A stretch of 64,000 nucleotides of DNA from Aminobacter sp. HY435. GTDB taxonomy: Bacteria > Pseudomonadota > Alphaproteobacteria > Rhizobiales > Rhizobiaceae. Below the pieces are notes generated by a model. It saw nothing but the letters and a program-made list of their open reading frames with translations. It searched no databases and had not been told where the DNA came from. Location of the stretch: the NCBI RefSeq assembly GCF_027568395.1, contig NZ_JANKZL010000004.1, positions 372,001-436,000 of the forward strand. Reading direction: 5' to 3'. The translations under genes and the position numbers were made by a program. Positions 1-8,840 of the stretch are shown here, one piece after another (position 1 is the first letter of the stretch; each line of letters opens with the position of its first letter).

Positions 1-2
1 CT

Positions 3-281
3 TCCGCCTATGTCTGCCGCCCGCGCAACGGCACGCGCAAGCTTTCCGAGCACGCTTTCGGCAATGCCTTGGACATCGCCCGATTCACGCTCTCCAAGGG
101 CACGACCATCGATGTCGAACCCGCGCCGCCGGAAAAGGCCGCCAAATTTCTCGCGGCCGTGCGCAAGGCGGCGTGCGGCCCGTTCAAGACCGTGCTCGGT
201 CCCGGCAGCGACGCGGACCACGACCGGCACCTCCACCTCGATCTCGCGCCACGACGCAACGGCGGCACATTCTGCCAGTGA
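3..281 (+). CDS. Extensin-like protein, C-terminal part (cut by window edge)
   Basis: The reading frame enters from the left edge and ends at a TGA. Only the last 92 residues are present. They match the extensin-like C-terminal domain found in rhizobial envelope proteins: a SEHAFGNALDIA segment followed near the end by DHDRHLHLDL. The spacing of the H, D and HxH residues resembles the zinc site of M15/VanY-type peptidases, to which this domain is thought to be related; that functional reading is inference. The next gene downstream encodes a second protein of the same domain family, so this is a tandem pair. The N-terminus and any signal sequence lie outside the window. Confidence 0.85.
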   Translation, partial: SAYVCRPRNGTRKLSEHAFGNALDIARFTLSKGTTIDVEPAPPEKAAKFLAAVRKAACGPFKTVLGPGSDADHDRHLHLDLAPRRNGGTFCQ

Positions 282-465
282 GGCCGCAATTCCGCCGCAG
301 CCGTGAATCGCGACGCTGATCTTTCATTTACCGTTCGCAACTAGGCTTAGTCTCGATGCATGCAGCCGAACCGGGAATCGGCAACGAGCATGCGCGGACC
401 GGACAACCCGCGGCATCCCTTGCGCGTATCGAGCGGCGGGCGCTGCGGGGAACAGGAGCTTTTAC

Positions 466-1476
466 ATGGCCGCAGACCAGCGCGCCGCACCCGCCATACC
501 GGGCCGCTTGCAGCGCAAGCGGCTTGTGCTTGTCGCCGTGGCCCTTGCCGCGACCGGCCTTGGCGTCAGCGCGTGCACGACAGGCGATGTCTTTGCCCTG
601 CAGCCGGCGGTCGATGTCGGCCAGACCGCGTCGCTGCCGATGGTCGAGGTTGCCCCCCAGCCTGCCCCAGTCATGGCTGCGTCGGCGTCCGACGCCCAAA
701 TGATGGCCTCGGTACCAGCGGCGATCGAGCCCACGCTCGACGCGCAGGCCGAGACGCTCGGCGAGATCGCCCCGGTAGCGCCACAGCCGGTCCAGACCGC
801 TTCGCTTGCGCCGGCCCAGGGCCGTGGCATGCAGACGCTGGCGCCGTCCAACCCCTACATGGTCGCCTATCCCAAGCCCGAGGACCCCTCGACGCTGCAG
901 CAGGCGGTTCCGCAGCGCGTGCCTGCCATGATGCCGGCCGACGAGGTCGATTGCCGCAACGATCTCAAGAAGCTCGACGTGCAGTACCGCGACCTGCCGT
1001 CGATCAGCGCTGGCGCGGCGTGCGGCATCGACTACCCGGTCAAGGTATCGGCCATCGGCTCGGTGCAGATGAAGCCGGCGGCGACCGTCACCTGCGCCAT
1101 GGCGGCGAGCTTCGCCGCCTGGACCAAGCGTGAGCTCGTGCCGGCGGCCCGGCTGCGCTATTTCACCGGCGTCAAGACCATTCATCAGGGGTCGAGCTAC
1201 TCGTGCCGCAAGATCGCCGGTTCGCGCACGCTGTCGGAGCACGGCAAGGGCAACGCGCTTGATATCATGCGCATCGAACTGAACAGCGGCCGCGACATCG
1301 AGGTCGAAAAGCCCGGTCTGTTCGCCTTCCGCACACGCGGCTTCCTCAATACCGTGCGCTCGGACGGCTGCAACTATTTCAACACAGTGCTTGGCCCGGG
1401 CTACAATTACGACCATCGCAACCACTTCCACTTCGACATCAAGCAGCGCCGCAACGGCTACCGCGCCTGCCGCTGA
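466..1476 (+). CDS. Extensin family lipoprotein
   Basis: This 336-residue protein is probably exported and lipidated. A positively charged start is followed by a hydrophobic stretch ending in a VSAC lipobox near residue 37. The middle is a low-complexity Pro/Ala/Gln-rich linker (about residues 40-150). The C-terminal 180 residues form the extensin-like domain, with SEHGKGNALDI and, near the end, DHRNHFHFDI. These place His and Asp as in M15-type zinc peptidases (inference). The ATG is preceded by AGGAG at 454-458 with 7-nt spacing. The gene is a tandem relative of the truncated one just upstream. A role in peptidoglycan or envelope remodelling is plausible but not shown by the sequence. Confidence 0.85.
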   Translation: MAADQRAAPAIPGRLQRKRLVLVAVALAATGLGVSACTTGDVFALQPAVDVGQTASLPMVEVAPQPAPVMAASASDAQMMASVPAAIEPTLDAQAETLGEIAPVAPQPVQTASLAPAQGRGMQTLAPSNPYMVAYPKPEDPSTLQQAVPQRVPAMMPADEVDCRNDLKKLDVQYRDLPSISAGAACGIDYPVKVSAIGSVQMKPAATVTCAMAASFAAWTKRELVPAARLRYFTGVKTIHQGSSYSCRKIAGSRTLSEHGKGNALDIMRIELNSGRDIEVEKPGLFAFRTRGFLNTVRSDGCNYFNTVLGPGYNYDHRNHFHFDIKQRRNGYRACR

Positions 1477-1590
1477 TCCGAGCGGCCCCGCCGTCTTCAG
1501 CCTGGCTCGCGGCTGGTCAGTTGCCCTATATTTGGCGTAGATTACAGGCGGGCTGGTTGCTCAGACTTTGGCAAGCGCTGGGATCGGCGC

Positions 1591-2322
1591 GTGTCGCCCT
1601 GGCGGAGGGGCTCCGTGGTCAGCGCAAGAGTGCAACGACGGGCGAGCTTGTGGGTGCTGGCGTTTTGCGGCGGTTATCTGGCCCTCGCCTATTTTGCAGC
1701 TCCCGAATTCTGGTCGTATCGCGTCCTGCACGACGACATGAAGCCTGGTGTGTTTCTCACCACCACGACCCAGGGCATTCCGGGCGACCCGATCAACATC
1801 GGCCTGATCGGCACCGAAGAAGAGCTGAGCGGCGCGATGCGGGCCGCCGGCTGGAGCCGGGCAGACCCGCTGTCGTTGAAAGCCGACATCGAGATCGGCG
1901 AGAGCGTGCTTTTCGACCGGCCCGACCCCGACGCCCCGGTCAGCACGCTGCTGTTCGGCGGGCGGCCACAGGACTTTGCCTTCGAGCGCGATGTCGGAAA
2001 GAGCGCCGACGCCCGACATCACGTCCGATTCTGGCTCACCTTCGACCTGACCGACGACAGCCGCCCGACCTGGTTCGGCGCGGCGACATTCGATCGCGGC
2101 GTCGGCGTCAGCCACGACACCGGCCAGTTCACGCATCACATCGCCCCTGACATCGACGCCGACCGGGACCTGATCATCGCCGACCTGAAGGCCGCCGGTG
2201 CTATCGCTTCGGTGAAGGAAATCGATGGCATTGGCGCAACCAAGCACGGGCGCAATGGCGGCGGCGACCCGTATTTCACCGATGGCAAGATCGCTCTCGG
2301 CGTGCTGTCCCCCGGCAAGTAG
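1591..2322 (+). CDS. LssY C-terminal domain-like membrane-anchored protein
   Basis: The 243-residue product has one N-terminal membrane segment (about residues 20-38) and a soluble remainder. The part beginning PGDPINIGLIGTEEEL and running through WSRADPL, LFGGRPQD and RHHVRFW reads as the LssY C-terminal domain, often found fused to PAP2-type phosphatases. Here it stands alone. I chose the GTG at 1591; a second GTG at 1615 would give a slightly shorter leader, and neither has a strong ribosome-binding site. Function is unknown, and an envelope location is inferred from the single membrane segment. Confidence 0.65.
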   Translation: MSPWRRGSVVSARVQRRASLWVLAFCGGYLALAYFAAPEFWSYRVLHDDMKPGVFLTTTTQGIPGDPINIGLIGTEEELSGAMRAAGWSRADPLSLKADIEIGESVLFDRPDPDAPVSTLLFGGRPQDFAFERDVGKSADARHHVRFWLTFDLTDDSRPTWFGAATFDRGVGVSHDTGQFTHHIAPDIDADRDLIIADLKAAGAIASVKEIDGIGATKHGRNGGGDPYFTDGKIALGVLSPGK

Positions 2323-2401
2323 AAGCCCCCAGCGCCATACCGAAAGAGTTTTCAGCACCACCTTCCCGAAACCGTCGTCGAGATGCTATTGAGCGACGGC
2401 T

Positions 2402-3709
2402 ATGTTATATATAGAAATCGGTATCGTGGTCGTCCTCATCTGTGTGAACGGCCTGTTGGCAATGTCTGAACTTGCCATTGTTTCTTCCCGACCCGCTCGC
2501 CTCAAGGCGATGATCGACCGCGACGTCAAGGGCGCTGGGCGCGCACTTGAGCTCGGCGCCGATCCGGGCAAATTCCTGTCTTCCGTGCAGATCGGCATCA
2601 CGCTGGTCGGCGTGCTGTCAGGCGCTTTCTCGGGCGCCACGCTGGGCGAACGCCTGAGCAGCTTCCTCGTCGCCAGCGGCATGAGCCTGGGCGCCGCCAA
2701 TGCGCTCGGCGTCGGCGTCGTCGTCGCCATCATCACTTATGCGTCGCTGATCATCGGCGAGTTGGTGCCCAAGCAAATTGCATTGCGCGATCCCGAAGGC
2801 GTTGCCGTGCGTGTCGCGCCGGCAATGTCGCTGATCGCCAGGATCGCGCTGCCCCTGGTGTGGCTGCTCGACATTTCCGGCCGCTCCGTGCTCTGGCTTC
2901 TCGGCCAGCGCGGCGAGAGCGAGGAAAAAGTCACCGACGAGGAAATCAAGATGCTCGTCGCCGAGGCAGAGCATCACGGCACCATCGAATCCGACGAACG
3001 CCGCATGATCGCCGGCGTGATGCGCCTTGGCGACCGTGCCGTGCGCGCCGTCATGACCCCGCGCACCGAAGTCGACTGGATCAACCTGCAGGCCGACGAG
3101 ACGGCCATCCGCAAACTCTTGATGGAAACCCAGCATTCGCGCCTTCCCGCGGGCGAGGGCTCTGTCGACGCCATGGTCGGTGTCATCCAGACCCGCGAAC
3201 TGCTGGCCTCGCTGCTTGCCGGCCGCGCCTTCGACCCGCGCAAGCATGTTCGCACCGCCCCGATCGTTCACGATCAGGCCGATGCGCTCGACGTGCTCGC
3301 CACGCTGAAACAATCCGACGTGCCGATGGCGCTGGTGCATGACGAATATGGCCACTTCGAAGGCATCGTCTCCCCGGCCGACATCCTGGAGGCGATCACC
3401 GGTGTGTTCCGCTCGGATCTCGACGAAGACGATGTCGACAATGCCGTCCAGCGCGAGGACGGCTCGTGGCTGCTCGCCGGCTACATGCAGGCCGACGAGA
3501 TGGCCGATCAGCTCGGCATCGATCTGCCCGACAGCCGCGACTACGAAACCGTCGCCGGCTACGTGCTGTCGCATATGCACCATTTGCCCACGACCGGCGA
3601 ATGCGTCGACGCGCAAGGGTGGCGCTTCGAGGTCGTCGACCTCGACGGCCGCCGCATCGACAAGGTGCTGGCCTCGCGCCTGCCCGCGTCGCAACGCGAA
3701 ACACGCTGA
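2402..3709 (+). CDS. Hemolysin/CorC family protein (CNNM + CBS + CorC_HlyC)
   Basis: This 435-residue protein has the full architecture of the CNNM/TlyC family. An N-terminal membrane domain (about residues 1-180, four hydrophobic helices) carries the conserved ELVPKQIAL segment. It is followed by a linker EEIKMLVAEAE, two CBS motifs (about 210-330, with VMTPRTEVDW opening the first and VHDEYGHFEGIVSPADILEA in the second), and a C-terminal CorC_HlyC domain (about 350-425). Family members act in Mg2+/Co2+ efflux or homeostasis, and the old name hemolysin C is not informative. The gene stands alone, with the next gene convergent. Confidence 0.92.
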   Translation: MLYIEIGIVVVLICVNGLLAMSELAIVSSRPARLKAMIDRDVKGAGRALELGADPGKFLSSVQIGITLVGVLSGAFSGATLGERLSSFLVASGMSLGAANALGVGVVVAIITYASLIIGELVPKQIALRDPEGVAVRVAPAMSLIARIALPLVWLLDISGRSVLWLLGQRGESEEKVTDEEIKMLVAEAEHHGTIESDERRMIAGVMRLGDRAVRAVMTPRTEVDWINLQADETAIRKLLMETQHSRLPAGEGSVDAMVGVIQTRELLASLLAGRAFDPRKHVRTAPIVHDQADALDVLATLKQSDVPMALVHDEYGHFEGIVSPADILEAITGVFRSDLDEDDVDNAVQREDGSWLLAGYMQADEMADQLGIDLPDSRDYETVAGYVLSHMHHLPTTGECVDAQGWRFEVVDLDGRRIDKVLASRLPASQRETR

Positions 3710-3822
3710 CCCGGCTCACCCACGCACTCCCCTCGGGAAGCCGTTTCACGGTTCCGAACGATCAGAGAAAAGGGGTGGCTCGCGCCACCCCTGATTCCTT
3801 GGGAGGAATTGAAACAGATCGA

Positions 3823-4428
3823 TCAGGCGGCTTTCGCCTCTTCGGCGATGACGTCGGCCTGGCGCGCGATCTTCAGCGCCTTGGCCCACCAGGCGATCTC
3901 GTCGACCAGCGCATTGGCGGACTGGTTGAGATGCTCGAAATCCGAAAGCTTCTTCTCGCCCTGGCGTACGGCGAGGAAATCGGCCCAGACGATGTGCACG
4001 GCGGCCTTGGTCGGCGCCATCTGCAGCTCGACGGCATGCATGCGCAGTTGCTCGACGGCCCGCGCACCGCCGACACCGCCATAACCGATGAAACCGGCAG
4101 GCTTCTTGTTCCATTCCTTCGCCGCGTAATCGAGCGCGTTCTTCAGCACGGCGGTCGGGCCGTGATTGTATTCGGCGGCTGTGAAGACAAAGCCGTCGAA
4201 CTCGGCGACCTTCTTCTGCCAGCGCTGGGCGACCTCGTTCTGGGACGGCGCCCATGCCGAGGACGCGACCTCGTCGAAGAACGGCAGCGGAAAATCCCTC
4301 AGATCGACGATCTCGACCTCGATGTCGGAATGGGCCTTGGCGATCTTGGCGAACCACTCCACGGGTACGTCGGCGAAGCGGGCAGCGCGCGTCGAGCCAA
4401 CGACGATGGCAATCTTGGACTTGGACAT
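3823..4428 (-). CDS. NADPH-dependent FMN reductase
   Basis: The 201-residue protein begins MSKSKIAIVVGSTR, a typical flavodoxin-fold FMN phosphate-binding start, and carries the AEYNHGPTAVLKNALDY motif characteristic of the NADPH-dependent FMN reductase/azoreductase family. It probably reduces flavin or quinone-like substrates in the cytosol. The frame stays open far upstream, but homology and the ATG at 4428 fix the start. It is divergent from an HxlR regulator. Such pairs usually respond to electrophiles or quinones, so regulation by that protein through the intervening palindrome is likely (inference). Confidence 0.9.
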   Translation of the reverse strand: MSKSKIAIVVGSTRAARFADVPVEWFAKIAKAHSDIEVEIVDLRDFPLPFFDEVASSAWAPSQNEVAQRWQKKVAEFDGFVFTAAEYNHGPTAVLKNALDYAAKEWNKKPAGFIGYGGVGGARAVEQLRMHAVELQMAPTKAAVHIVWADFLAVRQGEKKLSDFEHLNQSANALVDEIAWWAKALKIARQADVIAEEAKAA

Positions 4429-4454
4429 GGTAGGAACCTCTCTGTAGGTTACTC

Positions 4455-4500
4455 GGTATCTCGGACGAACTTGGTATCTGTTTGATACCTGCACTATATT
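4455..4500 (+). promoter_or_regulatory. Promoter/operator between flavin reductase and HxlR gene
   Basis: A -35-like TTGGTA (4472-4477) and a -10-like TATATT (4495-4500) are separated by 17 nt and point toward the HxlR gene. An inverted repeat GGTATC-N5-GATACC (4473-4478, 4484-4489) sits inside this promoter, overlapping the -35. A further half-site GGTATC lies at 4455-4460. The position suggests the operator for autorepression by the HxlR protein and control of the divergent reductase. The sequence is seen directly; the binding is inferred. Confidence 0.6.
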
Positions 4501-4539
4501 GGTGACCGAGAAACGCTTGCACAAGGAGGCACTTTTTTG

Positions 4540-4905
4540 ATGCCGAGGCACCCGCACCGCACCGAAGACTGCCGCGCCGTCAGCGATATCCTGCAGCGCG
4601 TCGGCGACAAATGGACCGTGCTCGTCGTTGGCAAGCTCGGTGATGGGCCGATGCGCTTCAACGAGCTTCGCCACGCCATCGGCGGCATTTCGCAAAAGAT
4701 GCTGACCACGACGCTGCGCGGCCTGGAGCGCGACGGCTTCGTCTCCCGCACCGTGTTCGCGACTATTCCGCCGCGCGTCGACTACGAGCTCACCGACCTC
4801 GGCCGCGAGCTGCTGGTCCCAGTGTTCGCGCTCGGCGAATGGGCCCGCCTCAACCAGGACCGCGTCTCCGAGGCACGGATGAAGTTCGACGCGACGGTTG
4901 GGTGA
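4540..4905 (+). CDS. HxlR family transcriptional regulator
   Basis: The 121-residue winged-helix protein shows the HxlR signature: a Cys near the N-terminus (TEDCRAV), DKWTVLVVGKL in the first helices, RFNELRHAIGGISQKMLTTTLRGLERDGFVSR as the recognition segment, and YELTDLGREL in the wing. Members sense redox or electrophilic stress, often through the N-terminal Cys. A strong AAGGAGG lies at 4523-4529. A TTG at 4537 directly precedes the ATG at 4540, and either could initiate. Its likely target is the divergent FMN reductase gene. Confidence 0.9.
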   Translation: MPRHPHRTEDCRAVSDILQRVGDKWTVLVVGKLGDGPMRFNELRHAIGGISQKMLTTTLRGLERDGFVSRTVFATIPPRVDYELTDLGRELLVPVFALGEWARLNQDRVSEARMKFDATVG

Positions 4906-4916
4906 GCGGAATTGCG

Positions 4917-5270
4917 ATGCAACTCGGATGGAACGAAGTCGCAGAAGCCGTACAGCAACTGTTCTGGTCAAAGGAACGCGAGTTCTCGCCGGAGACGATC
5001 AGAAACGCTGAGGACTTCATCTTGCATGCGAGAGTGTGCCTGGCACCACCCGAGCACATTGGGCCGGGATACTGGCCAACGCTCCAGCTCGGATGGGACC
5101 GCTCACCTGCGATATCGGTAGAGATATTCGACGGCTCGTACGAATTTTACCGGATACATGACGGTAAGACCGATATCTTCGAATTTGCCCATGCCCCTGG
5201 CGAGCCCTTCCCGGAGAAGCTGGACGAACTGCTTACTTCAGCCTGCGCCCAACTTCCGAAGGCGGACTAA
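4917..5270 (+). CDS. Hypothetical protein
   Basis: I do not recognise this 117-residue protein. It is acidic, soluble and has no signal peptide or membrane segment. It is rich in aromatic residues (FWSKEREF, PGYWPTLQLGW, YEFYRIHD). The frame is open further upstream, but the ATG at 4917, 11 nt past the HxlR stop, gives a sensible start and suggests co-transcription with the regulator. The 3' end is convergent with the thioesterase gene, with only 3 nt between the stops. Confidence 0.55.
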   Translation: MQLGWNEVAEAVQQLFWSKEREFSPETIRNAEDFILHARVCLAPPEHIGPGYWPTLQLGWDRSPAISVEIFDGSYEFYRIHDGKTDIFEFAHAPGEPFPEKLDELLTSACAQLPKAD

Positions 5271-5273
5271 GAC

Positions 5274-5666
5274 CTACTCCGCAGGCACCGGCTTTGGCCG
5301 GCCCTGCCCGTCCAGCGCCACCATCACGAAATCGGCGTCGGTGACCTTTTCCATCAGGTCGGAAAGATAGCGCTGCGCCCAGGCCTCGACCTTGAGCGTC
5401 ATCGAGGTGCGGCCGACGCGCTCGACATGGGTGTAGATGCATAGCGTGTCGCCGATCTTCATCGGCTTGGCGAAGGCCATCTCCTTGACCGCTGCGGTGA
5501 CCACGCGGCCACGTGCGCGCTCGGCGGCGCGGATGCCGCAGGCAAGGTCCATCTGCGCCATGACCCAGCCGCCGAAAATGTCGCCGGCAGCGTTGGCATC
5601 CGACGGCATGGCGAGGGTCCTCAGGGTCAATTCGCCCAGCGGCTTGCCATCCGCATACTGCACCAT
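5274..5666 (-). CDS. Acyl-CoA thioesterase, YciA-like hotdog fold
   Basis: This 130-residue protein hydrolyses acyl-CoA thioesters if it behaves like its family. The N-terminal segment PSDANAAGDIFGGWVMAQMD is the YciA/acyl-CoA hydrolase signature, with the catalytic Asp in GDIFGGW. A later VGRTSMTLKVEAWAQR strand is also typical of cytosolic hotdog hydrolases. Length fits a single-domain YciA protein. Start ATG at 5666. It stands alone, convergent with the hypothetical gene before it. Confidence 0.88.
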   Translation of the reverse strand: MVQYADGKPLGELTLRTLAMPSDANAAGDIFGGWVMAQMDLACGIRAAERARGRVVTAAVKEMAFAKPMKIGDTLCIYTHVERVGRTSMTLKVEAWAQRYLSDLMEKVTDADFVMVALDGQGRPKPVPAE

Positions 5667-5853
5667 CGCTCAACTCCCCGGGATTCGTTTGCAGCTCAAC
5701 CCGTATCGTCCGAGCACGCGACGCGTCAACGCGCTTTACCGAACATCGCCAGTCGCATATTTCACAAGCCATGCCGGAACCTCCGGCGTTGCGCCAATCG
5801 GCGGGCGCTAGTCTGACGCCGACTTTCAATCGGACAGGCGGCCAGCCGTTTCC

Positions 5854-7470
5854 ATGCAGACTTTCGATTTCATTGTCGTCGGCTCGGGCTCCGCCGGTTC
5901 GGTGGTTGCCGAACGGCTGTCAGCCAGCGGCCGCTTTTCAGTGCTCGTGCTCGAGGCCGGCGGCACCGACCGCCGCTTCTTCGTCCAGATGCCGCTCGGC
6001 TACGGCAAGACCTTCCACGACCCTGCAGTCAACTGGAACTACGCCACCGAGCCCGACCCCGGCCTGCTTGGCGCCTCCGACCACTGGCCGCGCGGCAAGG
6101 TGCTGGGCGGATCGAGCTCGATCAACGCGATGGTCTGGATCAGGGGCGCGCGCGAGGATTTCGATACCTGGCGCGACGCCGGCAATCCCGGCTGGGGCTT
6201 TGACGACCTGTTGCCCGCCTTCAAGGCGATCGAGGACAACCAGGCCGGCGCGAACGAGCTGCGCGGAACCGGCGGCCCTGTGCATGTCACCGACAACCGC
6301 AAGAACATCCATCCGCTGACGAACCGTTTCCTCGCCGCCGCCCAGCAGGCCGGGCTGCCGCTGAATCAGGACTTCAACGGTCCGGTCCAAGAGGGCGCAG
6401 GCGTTTATCAAATCACCACCAGGGACGGCCGCCGCATGTCCGCGGCGCGCGCCTTCCTGCGTTCGGCGATGAAGCGCCAAAACGTCCGCGTCGAGACCAA
6501 CGCGCTGGCCACGAAAATCCTGTTCGACGGCAAACGCGCCGTCGGCGTCGAGTATCGCCAGGACGGCCAGACCAAGACAGCCCGCGCCGGCAGGGAGATC
6601 ATCGTCTCCGGCGGCTCCGTCAACACGCCGCAACTGCTGCAACTGTCCGGCGTTGGCCCCACGGCCCCGCTTGGCGACCTCGGCATCCCCATCGTGCACG
6701 CCAACGACCATGTCGGCCGCAACCTCCAGGACCACCAGGGCATCAACTATACCTGGAAGGCCAGGGTGCCGACCCTCAATCAGATCCTGCGCCCGTGGTG
6801 GGGCAAGATGCTGGTCGGCATGCAGTATCTCGCGCTGCGTTCCGGTCCGCTGTCGATGAGCATGAACCAGGGCGGCGGCTTCTTCCGCACAGACGGCAAC
6901 CGCTACCGCCCCAACATGCAGCTCTATTTCCAGGTCTTCTCGACCGTCATCCCCAAACGCGGCGAACGGCCGATCCTGTCACCCGATCCGTTCCCGGGCT
7001 TCTCGATCGGCCTGTCCAACTGCCGTCCGTCGAGCCGTGGCGAGATCATGATCCGCACCGCCGATCCGACCGTCCAGCCGCGCATCACCGTCAACGCCTT
7101 TTCCACCGAAAGCGACGTGGCCGAGATGCTCGATGCGGTCAAGTTCCTGCGCAAGCTGGGCTCGATGCCGCCGATTGCGGAGATCATTGCCGAAGAGGTT
7201 TTGCCAGGCCCGTCAATCACTTCCGACGCCGACTTGATTCAGGATTTCCGCAAGCGCTCGGGCACCGTCTACCACCCCGTCTCGACCTGCCGCATGGGAC
7301 CGGATCCCGCGTATTCGGTCGTCGATGCACGGCTGCGCGTCCATGGCCTCGCCGGCCTGCGCGTCATCGACGCCTCGATCTTCCCCGACAACATCACCGG
7401 CAACACCAACGCCGCCTCGATCATGACCGGCTGGAAGGGGGCTGCGATGGTGCTGGAGGATGCGGGGTGA
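5854..7470 (+). CDS. GMC family oxidoreductase (choline/alcohol dehydrogenase-like)
   Basis: The 538-residue flavoprotein opens with the FAD-binding motif DFIVVGSGSAGSVVAERL and has GMC signature 1 (PRGKVLGGSSSINAMVWIRG, about residues 85-104) and signature 2 around GGSVNTPQLLQLSGVG (about 253-268). The C-terminal domain contains YHPVSTCRMG and NITGNTNAAS, which carry the catalytic His and His/Asn positions. The family oxidises alcohols such as choline, glycerol derivatives or polyols to aldehydes. The substrate cannot be read from sequence. It lies upstream of a sugar-acid dehydratase-like gene in the same direction, which suggests a small catabolic cluster. Confidence 0.88.
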   Translation: MQTFDFIVVGSGSAGSVVAERLSASGRFSVLVLEAGGTDRRFFVQMPLGYGKTFHDPAVNWNYATEPDPGLLGASDHWPRGKVLGGSSSINAMVWIRGAREDFDTWRDAGNPGWGFDDLLPAFKAIEDNQAGANELRGTGGPVHVTDNRKNIHPLTNRFLAAAQQAGLPLNQDFNGPVQEGAGVYQITTRDGRRMSAARAFLRSAMKRQNVRVETNALATKILFDGKRAVGVEYRQDGQTKTARAGREIIVSGGSVNTPQLLQLSGVGPTAPLGDLGIPIVHANDHVGRNLQDHQGINYTWKARVPTLNQILRPWWGKMLVGMQYLALRSGPLSMSMNQGGGFFRTDGNRYRPNMQLYFQVFSTVIPKRGERPILSPDPFPGFSIGLSNCRPSSRGEIMIRTADPTVQPRITVNAFSTESDVAEMLDAVKFLRKLGSMPPIAEIIAEEVLPGPSITSDADLIQDFRKRSGTVYHPVSTCRMGPDPAYSVVDARLRVHGLAGLRVIDASIFPDNITGNTNAASIMTGWKGAAMVLEDAG

Positions 7471-7505
7471 ACAAATTCGACCTTTGGCGCTGCCTCTCAC
7501 CCTTA

Positions 7506-7534
7506 CCCTCTCCCCGTGAAGGACGGGGAGAGGG
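7506..7534. repeat. GC-rich 12-bp perfect inverted repeat
   Basis: The arms CCCTCTCCCCGT (7506-7517) and ACGGGGAGAGGG (7523-7534) are separated by GAAGG. They could fold as a strong hairpin between the GMC and dehydratase genes. There is no T-tract on either side, so it is a poor intrinsic terminator. It looks more like one of the CCCTCTCCCC palindromes scattered through many rhizobial genomes; that comparison is from memory. Confidence 0.5.
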
Positions 7535-7628
7535 AGGCTTCAACGTTGCGGCCAGCCTCCTACAGGTCCGGCAGAGGATGAGGGGCGGCGCCTAACGTCT
7601 ACGATTTCACCGCTCGGGAGGAGCATCG

Positions 7629-8840
7629 ATGAAGATCACCGACGTCAGGACCTTCGTGGTCAACAACCCGCCACCCGGCATCGGCGGCAAGTACTTCATC
7701 TTCGTCAAGCTGACCACCGATGGCGGCGTGGTCGGCTATGGCGAGGCCTACAATGCCACCTTCTCGGCCCATGTGACGGCGCGCATGATCGAGGACATGG
7801 CCGAGCGCTACCTTGTGGGCCAGGACCCGCACGATATCGAGAACCTGTTCCGGCGCTGCTATTCCTCCGGCTTCACCCAGCGCCCTGATGTCTCGGGCAT
7901 GGGGTGTTTCTCGGCGCTGGAGATGGCCTGCTGGGACATCATCGGCAAGGAGGCAGGCAAGCCGGTCTACAAGCTGCTCGGCGGCCAGGTGCACGAGACG
8001 CTGCGCTCCTACACCTACCTCTACCCGCATTCGGGCAGCGTCCACACCGAGGACGCAGCACCCAAGAATGTCTACAACGATCCCGACATGGCGGCCGAAT
8101 GCGCGGCGCTTTACGTCGACCAGGGCTTCACCGCCGTGAAGCTCGACCCGGCCGGCCCCTACACCGCCTTCGACGGCCACCAGCCACGCCTCGTCGACAT
8201 CGACCTGTCGGCGCGCATGGTGAAGGCCATCCGCGAGGCGGTCGGCACCCGCGCCGATATCCTGTTCGGCACGCACGGCCAATTCACCGCTTCCGGCGCG
8301 CTGCGCATGGCGCGCGCCATCGAGCCTTATGATCCCTTGTGGTTCGAGGAGCCGGTGCCGCCCGACATGCCCGAGGTAATGGCCGAGGTCGCGCGTGGCA
8401 CCTCGATCCCCATCGCGACCGGCGAGCGGCTGACGACCAAGTTCGAGTTCGCCCGCGTCATCGAGAACCGCGCCGCCACCATCCTGCAACCGGACCTCGG
8501 CCGCTCCGGCGGCATCCTCGAGACCAAGAAGATTGCCGCCATGGCCGAGGCCTACCACATCCAGGTGGCGCCGCACTGCTATTGCGGGCCGATCGTGGGT
8601 GCGGCCAACATCCAGCTCGCCGTCACCTTGCCCAACTTCCTCATCCTCGAATCGCTCAGGCAGTGGGACGGCTTCCACGCCATGCTCTTGAAGAAGAAGA
8701 TCGAATGGCAGGACGGCAACGTCATCCCCTCGAAGGAGCCCGGCCTCGGCGTCGAGCTCGACGAGGCGGTGTGCGAGGCCAATCCCTATGACGGGCCGCA
8801 TCTGCACCTGCAGATGATGCAAACGCCACTGATGCCGTGA
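7629..8840 (+). CDS. Mandelate racemase/muconate lactonizing enzyme family, galactonate-dehydratase-like
   Basis: The 403-residue protein is an enolase-superfamily enzyme, closest in pattern to D-galactonate dehydratase (DgoD) and relatives. It has the N-terminal lid (MKITDVRTFVV, GGVVGYGEAYN) and a (beta/alpha)7 barrel with WFEEPVPPD and ATGERLTTKFEF supplying two acidic metal ligands, plus ILQPDLGRSGG and VAPHC late in the barrel. The first ligand position, Asp in the LDFHGR of DgoD, reads FGTHGQ here, so that carboxylate is missing although the neighbouring His is kept. A good AGGAG precedes the ATG. The likely substrate is a sugar acid, not further determined. The downstream stop overlaps a decayed dehydrogenase gene. 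Confidence 0.85.
   Translation: MKITDVRTFVVNNPPPGIGGKYFIFVKLTTDGGVVGYGEAYNATFSAHVTARMIEDMAERYLVGQDPHDIENLFRRCYSSGFTQRPDVSGMGCFSALEMACWDIIGKEAGKPVYKLLGGQVHETLRSYTYLYPHSGSVHTEDAAPKNVYNDPDMAAECAALYVDQGFTAVKLDPAGPYTAFDGHQPRLVDIDLSARMVKAIREAVGTRADILFGTHGQFTASGALRMARAIEPYDPLWFEEPVPPDMPEVMAEVARGTSIPIATGERLTTKFEFARVIENRAATILQPDLGRSGGILETKKIAAMAEAYHIQVAPHCYCGPIVGAANIQLAVTLPNFLILESLRQWDGFHAMLLKKKIEWQDGNVIPSKEPGLGVELDEAVCEANPYDGPHLHLQMMQTPLMP

Noticed and set aside
4839-4916. N-terminal extension of the hypothetical gene at 4917
   Set aside because: It overlaps the HxlR gene and reads as shadow sequence; the ATG at 4917 is the better start.
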